Shown: positions 8,422-19,707 of the stretch, piece by piece
How positions within the stretch are numbered: position 1 is the stretch's first letter
Layout of the letters: each line of letters opens with the position of its first letter
Assembly: GCA_009845905.1 (NCBI GenBank)
Contig: VXYS01000006.1
Span: 204,266 to 268,265, forward strand
From: Gammaproteobacteria bacterium
Lineage (GTDB): Bacteria; Pseudomonadota; Gammaproteobacteria; Steroidobacterales; Foliamicaceae
Length of the DNA stretch: 64,000 nucleotides
Direction: 5' to 3'
The notes under the pieces: model-generated
Database searches by the model: none
What the model was told of the DNA's origin: nothing
What the model saw: the letters and a program-made list of their open reading frames with translations, nothing else
Translations under genes and position numbers: made by a program

Positions 8422-11121
8422 CTAAAAGCCCTTGCTGAAGCGCACGCCGTACGTTCTCGGCGGGAAAAAGTTGGCGCGCCAGTAGCCCGGTCCGGGGTCC
8501 GCCCAGGAGCGCACCAGTTCATCGCTCAGGTTATAGCCGAACAACACCAGCGCCCAACCCTGATCCTCGTTGATGATTCTGAAGTCCGCATTGAAGGTGC
8601 TCACCGCCTTCTGACCCGCATGGAATGGGCCGTCGGTGTAGTTGTTGTCGTTGAAGAACATCTCGGCCTGCCAGTTCCAGGTCACAGACGGTCCGACGAC
8701 CCAGCCGTTGCCCAGCCACCAGGTGTGGTCCACTGTTGCCGAGAATGACCATTCCGGCGACCAAGGGAGCTTGTTCCCCGACAGGTCCGTCGGCCGGCGC
8801 AGCGTGTTGTCGCCCCGGAGTTGGGTCGGGTCCTGGGGTGGGCAGGGCGTCAGTCCCATGTAGGCCCGCTCAAAGCAGAACAGCCCGTCCTCGCCGTCCT
8901 CGAGCTTGTCGATTTCGGCGTTCAGGTACGACACCCAGCCGTAGAACCGGCCGCCGGGCCAGGGCTCGGCCCAGTCCCACTCGAACTCCGCGCCGAAGAT
9001 GCCGGCTTCCGCCAGGTTGGTGGTGAGCAGCGTGCCGATATCGTTGCCGCTGTGGATGGACTCGCCGACGATGACCCACGAGGTGCGTTGCATGTTGCTG
9101 TAGTCGTTGAAGAAGACATTGGCAAGCAGACGCAGGTTTCCGTCCAGGGCTTCGCCCTTCAGGCCCAACTCATATGTAATGACTTCCTCGGGATCGTACG
9201 GGAAGGCGGTCACCTCGCCGCACTCGCAGATATCCACCTTGTCGCCGAAGCCGCCGGCCTTGAAGCCGCTGGCTACGTAACCGTATGCGAACAGATCGTT
9301 GCTTAGGAGATAGTCGAACCCGACGCGCCAGGTGCCTTGTCCCCAGTCCGCCTGGTAGGTGTTGTCGGTGCCCGGAATCCTTGAGGTGAAGTCCTCCGCA
9401 TGCGACCCCATGGCGCTGGTCAGCTTGTCGGCCTGGTAAAAGGCCGGATCCGCTGCCCAGCCGGGGACCACTCCAATCAGTCCCCAGGACTCGTACCAAA
9501 ATGAGCCGTCCGGATCGTAGGCGCCGGGATTGACCCAGTAACCGATGGTCTGGTGGTTCGACCCGCCCTTGTCGAACTTCTCGTCCCAGGTCTGGCGATA
9601 GCCGACAGTCAGGTTCGCCCTGTCCGTCACGGCATAGTCGAACTGGGCGAACAAAGCCTCCGTGGACACGCCGCGGTCCGGTTGCAGGAACGCTTGCGCC
9701 AGCGGAACTCCGCCCGCGCAGCAGAATGGAAGTTCGACGTCGAAACGAATGGAATTCTCTTCTTCCATGAAGAATGCGCCCGCTATCCACGAGAGGTCGC
9801 CGTCGCCGGTTGACTTGAATTGCAACTCGTGGACCATCGATTTGTAGGTCGAAAAACGGGTCGTCAATTGCAGGTCCTCGAAGGGAAACTTGACTTCCAC
9901 GCCGAACCCATGCTGTTCAAAGGCGCCGGCGTCGCGAACCAGCGGCGGGGCGCCGCAGCAGAACCTGGCTATTCCGTAACCGGGGTGGTCGGGATCGACC
10001 CAGGCACCGCCATCGCCGTCGTACTGCTGGTACCGGTCCTGTTCCGACCATGCGACGCGGTATTCCATCACGACCGAGTCGAGAATGTCCCAGGTGAACT
10101 CGGACCGCACCGTCTGGATGGTGAAATCCAGCTCGCCGGGCACGTTGATCCGGGCGTACCACTGGTCATGATCACATTCGAAGAAGGTGCCTGCGGCTTT
10201 CTCGCAATCCTTGAGCGACAGGCCGCCGGGGCTGTTGTCCTGGAAGTGATCGTAGGTGAGTTGCCAGCTCGCCGCGTCTCCCAGGTAGGCACGCGCGGCA
10301 AGGCGGAAAGCCCAGCGGTCAACGGCGAAATAGGCTTCGTCATCGCCCACGTCGCGGTTCCGCCTCTGATCGGTGTTGGGAATGCCGTCCGCGGGAATCT
10401 CAAAATTGCCGTCGCCATCCGGATCGAAGGCCAGGTCGAACCGGTCCGTCTCCTGGTGAATATAGGAGTCTGATTCTTCCCTCATGCCGGAAATGCGAAA
10501 AGCCAGGTTCTCGTTGACTGGGAGGTTGATCCAGGCTCGTGCACCAATCCGGCTGAACCTGCCGGCATCAAGCTCGACATTGCCTTCCAGGGCTTCGGTG
10601 TCGGGCTGGGCAGTAATGATGTTGATGCTGCCGGAAGTCGAGTTTCGTCCGAACAGCGTGCCTTGCGGTCCGCGCAGTATTTCCACGCGGCCGACGTCAT
10701 GCAGCAGCGCCAGCCCCGCCTGCGGTCGGGGCGTGTACATGCCGTCGACATGTATGGCGACCGTTGGATCACCGAGCTCCGTGAAGTTATTTGAGGTAAT
10801 GCCGCGCACGGTGACCTGCACACCGGAATCCGAAGGCGAGGAGCCGACCTGCATGTTCGGCACAAGGTCCCCGAGATCCGTTACGTCACTTACCCCCTGA
10901 CTGGTCAATCTCTCCTGCGTGACAGCGGAGACTGCGATCGGCGTTGACATGAGGTCGGTGGCCCGCTTGGTTGCCGTAACGACGATTTCCTCGATGACGA
11001 TTACATTGCCTCCGTCGTCCTGCTGAGCCAAAGCCGGCCCGGCGCCGCCCAGAATCAGGAGCGGCAGGACAACGGCGGATGGGCGCAAGAGCCGCGAAGC
11101 TGTGGCGCGAAAATCAAACAT
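8422..11121 (-). CDS. TonB-dependent outer-membrane receptor (glycan uptake)
   Basis: 899 residues: a signal peptide ending near ALAQQ, a TonB-box-like stretch (IEEIVVTATKR, about 43-53), a plug domain with the RGPQGTLFGRNSTSG signature (about 154-168), then a long beta-barrel ending in VRFSKGF, a C-terminal aromatic signature of outer-membrane barrels. It would import oligosaccharides with energy from TonB-ExbBD. GGAGG lies five bases before the ATG. Promoter elements and a LacI operator candidate lie directly upstream. Position at the head of the LacI-GH3-hydrolase-symporter cluster points to a glucan substrate; a siderophore role is less likely here. Confidence 0.93.
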   Translation of the reverse strand: MFDFRATASRLLRPSAVVLPLLILGGAGPALAQQDDGGNVIVIEEIVVTATKRATDLMSTPIAVSAVTQERLTSQGVSDVTDLGDLVPNMQVGSSPSDSGVQVTVRGITSNNFTELGDPTVAIHVDGMYTPRPQAGLALLHDVGRVEILRGPQGTLFGRNSTSGSINIITAQPDTEALEGNVELDAGRFSRIGARAWINLPVNENLAFRISGMREESDSYIHQETDRFDLAFDPDGDGNFEIPADGIPNTDQRRNRDVGDDEAYFAVDRWAFRLAARAYLGDAASWQLTYDHFQDNSPGGLSLKDCEKAAGTFFECDHDQWYARINVPGELDFTIQTVRSEFTWDILDSVVMEYRVAWSEQDRYQQYDGDGGAWVDPDHPGYGIARFCCGAPPLVRDAGAFEQHGFGVEVKFPFEDLQLTTRFSTYKSMVHELQFKSTGDGDLSWIAGAFFMEEENSIRFDVELPFCCAGGVPLAQAFLQPDRGVSTEALFAQFDYAVTDRANLTVGYRQTWDEKFDKGGSNHQTIGYWVNPGAYDPDGSFWYESWGLIGVVPGWAADPAFYQADKLTSAMGSHAEDFTSRIPGTDNTYQADWGQGTWRVGFDYLLSNDLFAYGYVASGFKAGGFGDKVDICECGEVTAFPYDPEEVITYELGLKGEALDGNLRLLANVFFNDYSNMQRTSWVIVGESIHSGNDIGTLLTTNLAEAGIFGAEFEWDWAEPWPGGRFYGWVSYLNAEIDKLEDGEDGLFCFERAYMGLTPCPPQDPTQLRGDNTLRRPTDLSGNKLPWSPEWSFSATVDHTWWLGNGWVVGPSVTWNWQAEMFFNDNNYTDGPFHAGQKAVSTFNADFRIINEDQGWALVLFGYNLSDELVRSWADPGPGYWRANFFPPRTYGVRFSKGF

Positions 11122-11151
11122 GATTCCTCCCCTTGTTTGAACAGGACACCG

Positions 11152-11181
11152 AATTTATCCCTAGAATGACAACGTTGTCAA
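11152..11181 (-). promoter_or_regulatory. Predicted sigma-70 promoter of the TonB receptor operon
   Basis: Read on the minus strand, TTGACA (11181-11176) is a consensus -35 element, and TAAATT (11157-11152) lies 18 bases further on as a fair -10. The -35 box overlaps the palindromic operator, an arrangement that suits repression by blocking polymerase. Confidence 0.6.
11167..11180. promoter_or_regulatory. LacI-family operator candidate TGACAACGTTGTCA
   Basis: A perfect 14-bp palindrome with the central CpG that is usual for LacI/GalR-family operators. It lies 46-59 bases upstream of the receptor ATG and overlaps its -35 element. The only LacI-family gene in view is in the same cluster, so local autogenous control is the simplest reading. 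Confidence 0.75.
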
Positions 11182-11213
11182 TACATCCTGTCAACGCAAG
11201 GCAACGGCTTCAA

Positions 11214-11243
11214 CTGGCACACGGAAGTTCGAGCGGCTACAAT
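11214..11243 (+). promoter_or_regulatory. Predicted promoter of the tRNA-Ala/tRNA-Glu pair
   Basis: CTGGCA (11214-11219) and TACAAT (11238-11243) are spaced by 18 bases and lie about 16 bases before the mature tRNA-Ala 5' end. The region after the -10 is GC-rich, as in many stable-RNA promoters. Confidence 0.5.
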
Positions 11244-11258
11244 TCCGCCTCTTGTGTA

Positions 11259-11334
<76 letters not shown>

Positions 11335-11344
11335 GAATTCTCAA

Positions 11345-11419
11345 GTCCCCATCGTCTAGTGGTTAGGACACCGGCCTTTCACGCCGGCAACAGGGGTTCG
11401 AATCCCCTTGGGGACGCCA
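11345..11419 (+). tRNA. tRNA-Glu (anticodon TTC)
   Basis: A 75-base cloverleaf with encoded CCA: acceptor GTCCCCA/TGGGGAC, anticodon loop CTTTCAC giving TTC, T arm GGTTCGAATCC. It lies ten bases after tRNA-Ala and is probably cotranscribed with it. Confidence 0.97.
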
Positions 11420-11446
11420 CTTTACATACGGATAGATGACTTGGTG

Positions 11447-12232
11447 ATGGTTTCCGAGCTGCTGGATGCATCCGAGCCGGCCCCGTACGAGGTACACAGG
11501 CCTGGTGCGACGGCGCCCCAACTGGTGGTTTGCGATCACGCCGCCCGGCGAATCCCGAGGGCCCTCGACCATCTCGGACTCTCGCAGGAACATCGCGCAA
11601 GCCACATTGCCCAGGATCTCGGGGCGGGCGAGCTGGCGCTGGCATTGAGCGCACGCCTCAACTCCACCGCCGTGCTCTGCAACTACTCACGCCTGGTCGT
11701 GGACTGCAACCGGGCGCTTACGGACGCATCCGCCTTTCTCGACCGTAGCGACGGGGTCGAAGTGCCCGGTAACCTGGGGTTGAGCGCAGAAGACAAGGAA
11801 CTTCGGGCTGCGGCCATTTACCGGCCCTATCGCGGCGCAATCGACCGGGAACTGGATCGCCTTTGCTCGATCGTGGAAGCACCCGTGCTGATTGCAATAC
11901 ACAGCTTTACGCGGTTCCTTGACGGCGAGGATCGGCGCTGGGATTGCGGTGTGCTGTGGGACCTGGACGCCCGGATCGCCCGCCCGCTGCTCGACGGCCT
12001 GCGCGAGGACGGAACGCTTCTGGTGGGCGACAACCAGCCGTATTCCGGGCGGCATCCCGAAGACTTCACCGTCGATCATCACGCCGAGGACCGCAACTTT
12101 CCGTACGCGGCGATGGAGGTCCGCCAGGATCTGCTGGACACGCCCGCGAAGCTGGAGCGCATGGCGGACCGGATCCACGCGGCGCTCGAACCCATCCTTT
12201 CCGATCCCGGCCTCTATACGCTGCGCAGCTAG
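11447..12232 (+). CDS. N-formylglutamate amidohydrolase family protein
   Basis: About 261 residues of the N-formylglutamate amidohydrolase family (HutG/BA-type, Zn-dependent). Visible signatures are VVCDHAARRIP near the N-terminus, YSRLVVDCNRAL, IAIHSFTR and FTVDHHAEDRN, which hold the His/Asp/Arg residues typical of the fold. In histidine breakdown the family releases glutamate and formate, but there are no hut genes here, so the substrate may differ. The frame is open back into tRNA-Glu; the ATG at 11447, or the GTG just before it, avoids that overlap. No strong SD is visible. Confidence 0.8.
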   Translation: MVSELLDASEPAPYEVHRPGATAPQLVVCDHAARRIPRALDHLGLSQEHRASHIAQDLGAGELALALSARLNSTAVLCNYSRLVVDCNRALTDASAFLDRSDGVEVPGNLGLSAEDKELRAAAIYRPYRGAIDRELDRLCSIVEAPVLIAIHSFTRFLDGEDRRWDCGVLWDLDARIARPLLDGLREDGTLLVGDNQPYSGRHPEDFTVDHHAEDRNFPYAAMEVRQDLLDTPAKLERMADRIHAALEPILSDPGLYTLRS

Positions 12233-12300
12233 GTCAGCCGTGCGCGCGGTCGGTGGCGTCCCGCCCGAAACCGCGTTATGATTTCTGTCCACAATAATGA

Positions 12301-12351
12301 GGACGGGCAAGGGCCGCGCGGTGCAAGCGCCCGTCCAGGGAGGCTTAGGGC
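12301..12351 (+). promoter_or_regulatory. csrA leader with hairpin and GGA motifs
   Basis: GGACGGGC (12301-12308) and GCCCGTCC (12329-12336) form an 8-bp stem, followed by the SD AGGGAGG. GGA triplets, the core of CsrA binding sites, occur in the stem's 5' base and in the SD, so autoregulation as known for E. coli csrA is plausible. A -10-like TATGAT lies at 12277-12282 without a convincing -35. Confidence 0.4.
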
Positions 12352-12549
12352 ATGCTGATTCTTACCCGCCGGTCCGGAGAGGCCGTAATCGTTGGCGATA
12401 ACGTGCGCATTGCGGTGCTGGACATACGGGGCAACCAGGTCCGGCTGGGAGTTGAGGCGCCGCGCGAGGTGACCGTGCATCGCGAAGAGGTCTACCAGCG
12501 TATTGTCGAAGAGCAAGGCAGTGTGACCGGAGAAGACGAGGAGTCCTAG
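12352..12549 (+). CDS. csrA: Carbon storage regulator CsrA
   Basis: A 65-residue RNA-binding regulator starting [16 protein letters not shown] and carrying the [18 protein letters not shown] strand that holds the key Arg of the RNA-binding surface. CsrA dimers bind GGA motifs in mRNA leaders and change translation and stability, controlling carbon storage, motility and biofilm. Length and sequence are normal for the family. It is followed 18 bases later by tRNA-Ser(GCT), the same order as csrA-serV in E. coli. Confidence 0.97.
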   Translation: MLILTRRSGEAVIVGDNVRIAVLDIRGNQVRLGVEAPREVTVHREEVYQRIVEEQGSVTGEDEES

Positions 12550-12567
12550 TGCGGACTCCGCACCAGC

Positions 12568-12658
12568 GGAGAGGTGGCTGAGCGGACGAAAGCGCTCCCC
12601 TGCTAAGGGAGTAAGGGTTGATAGCCCTTCGTGGGTTCGAATCCCACCCTCTCCGCCA
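12568..12658 (+). tRNA. tRNA-Ser (anticodon GCT)
   Basis: A 91-base class II tRNA with a long variable arm and encoded CCA. The acceptor GGAGAGG pairs with CCTCTCC, and the anticodon arm CCCCT-GCT-AAGGG gives GCT. Its position after csrA is conserved in gammaproteobacteria. Confidence 0.97.
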
Positions 12659-12681
12659 TAATCCGGAAGGAGCGAGACCGC

Positions 12682-14852
12682 ATGAAGTCCACGCCTGAAA
12701 TCAGATTGACCCGCCGGTCATTTGTCGCGGCCGGCGGTTCGCTCGTGCTCGCCGGGTACCTGCCGAAAGGGCGGTCCAGCGAAGCGGAGGGTTTTCGCCC
12801 GAGCGCCTGGATCGAGATTGATCCCGGCGGCGACGTCTCGTTTGTCTGCGACCGCACGGACATGGGGCAGGGCAGCCCCTGGGCGCTGGCCCGCATCGTC
12901 GCCGAAGAGCTGGAGGCGCCCTGGGATCGCGTATCCGTTGCGCCCATGCCCGACAACCCGGCCGGCTGGCCACGCAGCATGGGCACCGGAGGCAGCACGG
13001 CGGTAAGCGGTTCCTACGACCTGCTACGCAAGGCGGCGGCCTCGGCCCGCGAGATGCTGCGGCTGGCCGCGGCGGTGGAGTGGGGCATCAGCCCGTCCGA
13101 GTGCGTCTGCCGTGACGGCGTGGTGACCAATCGCGCCACGGGCGCCCGGCTGGATTACGGTGCGCTGACCGGACTTGCCGCGCAACTGGATCCGCCCCAG
13201 GACCCTCCTCTCAAGGATGTGTCCGACTACCGTCTTGTCGGCCGATCGTTCCAGCGCGCGGATGTTCCTCCAAAGACCCTCGGCGCCCAGACCTATGCCA
13301 TCGACGTGCGCCTGCCCAGGCAGTTGACCGGCCTGATCGCCCGTTCGCCCTGGCCCGGTTCCGTCGAACGGCGCGCGATCTACGATGCGGAGGCTGCCCT
13401 GAGCCTCCCCGGCGTGACGGATGTCTTCGAGATTCCTGGCGACGAGCACAGGCCGCCCGGCGTAGTGGTGCTGGCGGGCGATTTCTGGCAGGCGCAGCAG
13501 GCGCGCGCAGCGCTCGACGTGCGGTGGGTTCCGCCCGATGGCGGCGAGCAAACGGGTGCGACGGACCGGTCCGCGGATTTTCGCCGCCGCCTGGTTACGG
13601 CCCTCTACGAGCCCGGTTCCAGGGCGCGCAGCGAAGGCAATGTTCGCGAAACCATGCGGGAGCCTGGGCTGCGCCGGGTCATGGCGCAGTACGAGGTTCC
13701 GTTTCTTCATCACGCAACGATGGAACCGATGAATTGCACGGCCGATGTCCGCGTGAATCGCTGCGAGGTATGGGCGCCGACCCAGACCCAGACCCGGGCC
13801 CAGCAGATCGCCGCGAAGCTCACCGGCCTGCCCATCGAAGCGGTACACATCTACACGCCGGCGCTCGGCGGAGGCTTCGGACGCCGGCTGGAGAACGATT
13901 ACGTTGCCGAAGCCGTGCTTGCTTCGCAGTACGCCGGCCGGCCCGTCAAGATCATCTGGACACGCGAGGACGACATGCGGCACGGCTATTTCCGGCCCCC
14001 CGCGATCAGCCTGATGCGCGGGGCGCTGGACGAAAACGGCGAACTGCGGGCCTGGCGGCAGCACATCGCCTCGCCTTCCTTGCTCCGGCAGATGCGGGGA
14101 ATGGAGCCGGAAGTGGATACCGCCGCCGTCCAGGGAGCCGCGGACCTGCCCTATCGGGTGCCGAACCTCGAGGTCAGCCATGTAGAAGTGCGCTCACCGG
14201 TCAACCTGGGTTTCTGGCGGTCCGTGGGCCACTCCTACAACTGCTTCTTTGTGGAGACCTTCATTGACGAGCTGGCCCACGCGGCCGGCCGCGATCCGTT
14301 TGCCTTCCGGATGTCGCTGCTGCCTGATGAGTCAAGGATGGCGGCCGTGCTTTCACGTGCTGCGCAGGAAGCGGGCTGGGGCAGGCCGCCCGGCGCGCAC
14401 AGCGGTCTCGGCATTGCCTGCACCCACAGTTTCGGCAGCCTTGCGGCCCAGGTGGCCCGGGTTTCGGTGGAGCGGGGCCGGCTGCGCATCGAGCGCATCG
14501 ACTGCGCCGTGGACTGCGGGCTGGCGGTCGACCCCGCCACGCTGGAGTCGCAGATCAGCGGGGGAATCCTGTACGCCCTGACCGCGGCCCTGCACGGCAG
14601 AATCCGACTGGACCGCGACGGCGCGGTGGAGCGCAATTTCGACAGCTACAGGATGCTGCTCATGAACGACACGCCCGATATCCGGGTGCATATCGTCAAC
14701 AGCGGGGCCCCGATCGGGGGCATAGGCGAAGTGGGCGTGCCGCCTGCCGCGCCGGCCGTGGGCAATGCGATTTTCGCGGCGCTGGGCAAGCGTCTGCGCA
14801 CGCTGCCGTTCGAGGTTCCGGCGGCGCAAAACGTCCGGGTGGAGGAACAGCT

Positions 14853-14856
<4 letters not shown>
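12682..14856 (+). CDS. Tat-exported molybdenum hydroxylase large subunit (IorB-like)
   Basis: About 724 residues of the xanthine dehydrogenase/isoquinoline 1-oxidoreductase beta family, which hydroxylates aldehydes or N-heterocycles with a molybdopterin cofactor. A twin-arginine leader (TRRSFVAAGG) indicates folded export. Cofactor-site motifs DMGQGSPWAL, TGGSTAVSG, ALGGGFGRR and GIGEVGVPPAA (catalytic Glu) are present. I chose the ATG at 12682 because AAGGAG lies ten bases upstream; the longer frame runs into tRNA-Ser. The usual [2Fe-2S] small subunit and cytochrome c partner are not next to it, so it is an orphan in this window. Its stop overlaps the next gene's TTG (TTGA). Confidence 0.88.
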
Positions 14857-16769
<1,913 letters not shown>

Positions 16770-17958
16770 CCGACCAGCGCCATGCTGCTCATGATGGCGC
16801 CGGCCATCGCCGCGCCCAACAGGGCGAACAGAGGCAGCATGCGCAGGTCGAGCGGCGACTCCACGAAGTAAAGCGCACCGTAGGCCACAACTGAAAGCGC
16901 GAGCGACAGGGCCGCCCCCGCAACGCGGTTGATCCGGTCGAGTATGGATCCGAAGATGAACGACCAGGCCACCGCGAAGACCTGCATGACCGCAAACGGA
17001 AGAAACACCTGGTATTGCGCGACCGCGGCTTCTCCGCCGGCCGCCTTGACGGCCATCGTGGCCCACAGCGATACGAACAATCCGGCCACGACCATGTCGC
17101 CCCGCGACGTCATCGCGGTGGCGTAGGCCAGCAGGATGCGCGGGTTCCTTGCCTGGCGGAAGCCCGCCGCCACGAGTTCGGACCACCGCGGACGCTTGTG
17201 CGTGTACTCCGGCACTCCGCCCTTGAGGCCGAAGCGGAAAACAACAACGGAAATGAAGCACACCAGGGCTGCCGCCCCATACGCGTAGCGGCCGGCGGCA
17301 ACGGGATCCAGGCCGGCGTCCTGCAGCCATTTGGGCAAGGCCGAAACCAGGCGCGTTGCGAAGACAATGCCCAGGGCGTTGAACGCCGAACTGAATCCGA
17401 CCACGCGCCCGCGCGAGGATTCCACCGGATAGTCGTTCTGGATCGTGGCGGTCATCGATGCAACCGCCGCTACGCCCACGCCGAAGATGATCCGGAAGTA
17501 CATCAGATGAATGACTTCCGTGGCCCAGGGATACATGGCGTAGCTGAGTCCGATCAGGCCGATGCCCAGCATGATGACCGGTCGCCGGCCGATGCGGTCG
17601 GCCAGCATCCCGCAGGGCCAGATCAGCAGCAGCGCGATGATCTCGGTCATCCCGGTGAGTTGCCCGGTAATGGCCCCGGCAACGCCCTGGTCCGTGATGC
17701 CGAGATGCTCGGTGAGGATGTACGGCTGGGAAAAGTTCATGTTCGTCATCATCCCGATGCAGATCAGGGATGCGTACATGTAGGTCCAGAAGTGCCGGAC
17801 CGTCACGCCCGTTGCGAGCTGGATCTGCCCAATGCGCGCGCCGGCGCTGCGGTCAATGTCGATCATCGAATGGTTCCGTCGTTGCCGCCGCCATCATATA
17901 CGCGGGATTGCGGAAACTGGTGCAGAATTGCCCGCGGTGGCGGCGGACGATTGACTGA

Positions 17959-19707
17959 ATGCTGGGTGTAGACGACAGGCTGGTGACACCGGCCACGATG
18001 AAGTGGGTCAGGGTGGGCCTGATCGCCGGCATCGCGACGATGCCGATGACCATTCTGCTGTACTACGTGCTCGGGCTGGCGGTCGATGCCGCCTGGCAGG
18101 GCAGCAACCTCTTGCGCCAGTGGTTCTGGGTCCTTGCCGTCCTGGTGCTTGCAAAGGCGGTCCTTGCCTGGGTGTTCCGGACCGGACAGTTCAGGGCCTC
18201 CAGCGAGGCCAAACTGAACGTGCGCGACCGCATACACAGGAAGGTCGTCGAGCTGGGTCCCGGCCTTCTCGGCAAACGGCGAACCGGAGAGATCGCCAAC
18301 ATCGCGACCGAAGGCGTCGAGTATCTCGACTATTACTTCAGCGTCTACTTCGTGCAGATCTGGGTCGCCATCGCCATTCCCGTCATGCTCTGCGCGGCGA
18401 TCTTCTGGATCGACTGGGTCGTGGGCCTGTGGATGCTGGCCGGCGTGCCGCTCACACCCCTGTTCGTGGGGTCTTCTGCGCGCGGATTCCGGCGCATCAG
18501 CGCGCAGAACGAGGACGTGAAGAACCGCAACAGCTCCCAGTACCTGGATTCCATCCAGGGCATGACCACGCTCAAGATGTTCAATCAGGAAAAAACGCGC
18601 GGCAGGGAGATGGAAGCGGGGAACGAGGTGCAGCGCCGCACCACGATGAAACTGCTGGCCGTGGCCCAGTCGCAGTTCATCTTCCTGGAGCTCGGGTTTG
18701 CCCTGTTCTCGACGGCGGTGGCCATGGCCGTGGCCCTGTACCGGTACTCCGGCGGCCATGTCAGTCCGGGCGAAGCGCTCGCGGTCGTGCTCATCAGCCT
18801 GGAGTTCAGCCGTACGCTTCTGCTCATCGGCGAGTTCTTCTTCGCCGGCGCGCTGGGTCGCGAGGTGGCACGCACGGTCCGTGAGTTCCTGGATGAGAAG
18901 GCCCCGGTGCGGTTCGCGGCGGAAGATGCATCGACGGAATTGCCCGGTGACGAAGTGAGCATCCGGATCAGGGACGTGTCCTTTACCTATCCCGGCGCCG
19001 ATGCGCCGGCGGTGCGGAATTTCTCGATGGACCTCGACCCGGGGGAGACCGTGGCGCTGGTTGGCCGCAGCGGGTCCGGGAAGACCACGGTGACCAACCT
19101 GCTTCTGCGGACGCTGGACCCGGATTCGGGCGAAATCCTGTTTGGCGGAATCCCGGAACGCGAACTGTCTCTCGAGCAGATACGCAGGCAGATCGCCCTG
19201 GTTCCGCAAGATCCATTCCTGTTCTACGGGACCATTGCGGAGAACCTGCGGGTCGCCCGGGAGGAAGCGTCGGACGAGGAACTCTTCGAGGCGCTCAAGG
19301 GCGCCGAACTGTTCGATTTCGTAGAGGCCTGCCCCGATGGTCTGGATACGATGGTCGGCGACCAGGGCATGGCGCTGAGCGCGGGACAGGCTCAGCGGCT
19401 CGCAATCGCCCGGGCCATTCTCAAGGACGCGCCCATCATCGTTCTCGACGAGCCGACCTCGCAGATCGACGTGGAAACGGAAACCGCCCTGCATCAGGCC
19501 CTCCAGCGCCTTACGCGCGGCAAGACGGTCCTGCTGATCGCCCACCGCCTGAGCACGATCGAACAGGCCGACCGTATCGTCGTCATGGAGGCCGGCGCCG
19601 TATCCGAAAAAGGCACGCGCGACGAGTTGCTTGCTCACGGCGGCATCTACGCCGGCATGATCCGGACGAAGAAGGAGCTGGAGGGCCTGGCCGGGGCGGC
19701 GGCGTGA
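17959..19707 (+). CDS. CydD-like ABC transporter half (permease plus ATPase)
   Basis: 582 residues: six predicted helices in the first 300 residues, then an ATPase with Walker A GRSGSGKT, the signature LSAGQAQR (Ala where LSGGQ has Gly), Walker B IIVLDEPTS and switch His in LIAHRLST. The GQAQR signature and the GLLGKRRTGEIANI...YLDYYFSVYF segment resemble CydD, which with CydC exports glutathione/cysteine and is needed for cytochrome bd assembly. No cydAB lies in the window, so this role is inference. It overlaps the second half-transporter by about one to four bases, which argues for a heterodimer. Confidence 0.85.
   Translation: MLGVDDRLVTPATMKWVRVGLIAGIATMPMTILLYYVLGLAVDAAWQGSNLLRQWFWVLAVLVLAKAVLAWVFRTGQFRASSEAKLNVRDRIHRKVVELGPGLLGKRRTGEIANIATEGVEYLDYYFSVYFVQIWVAIAIPVMLCAAIFWIDWVVGLWMLAGVPLTPLFVGSSARGFRRISAQNEDVKNRNSSQYLDSIQGMTTLKMFNQEKTRGREMEAGNEVQRRTTMKLLAVAQSQFIFLELGFALFSTAVAMAVALYRYSGGHVSPGEALAVVLISLEFSRTLLLIGEFFFAGALGREVARTVREFLDEKAPVRFAAEDASTELPGDEVSIRIRDVSFTYPGADAPAVRNFSMDLDPGETVALVGRSGSGKTTVTNLLLRTLDPDSGEILFGGIPERELSLEQIRRQIALVPQDPFLFYGTIAENLRVAREEASDEELFEALKGAELFDFVEACPDGLDTMVGDQGMALSAGQAQRLAIARAILKDAPIIVLDEPTSQIDVETETALHQALQRLTRGKTVLLIAHRLSTIEQADRIVVMEAGAVSEKGTRDELLAHGGIYAGMIRTKKELEGLAGAAA

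Noticed and set aside
17863..19638. 591-codon minus-strand ORF
   Set aside because: Antisense to the CydD-like gene, with no recognisable domain.
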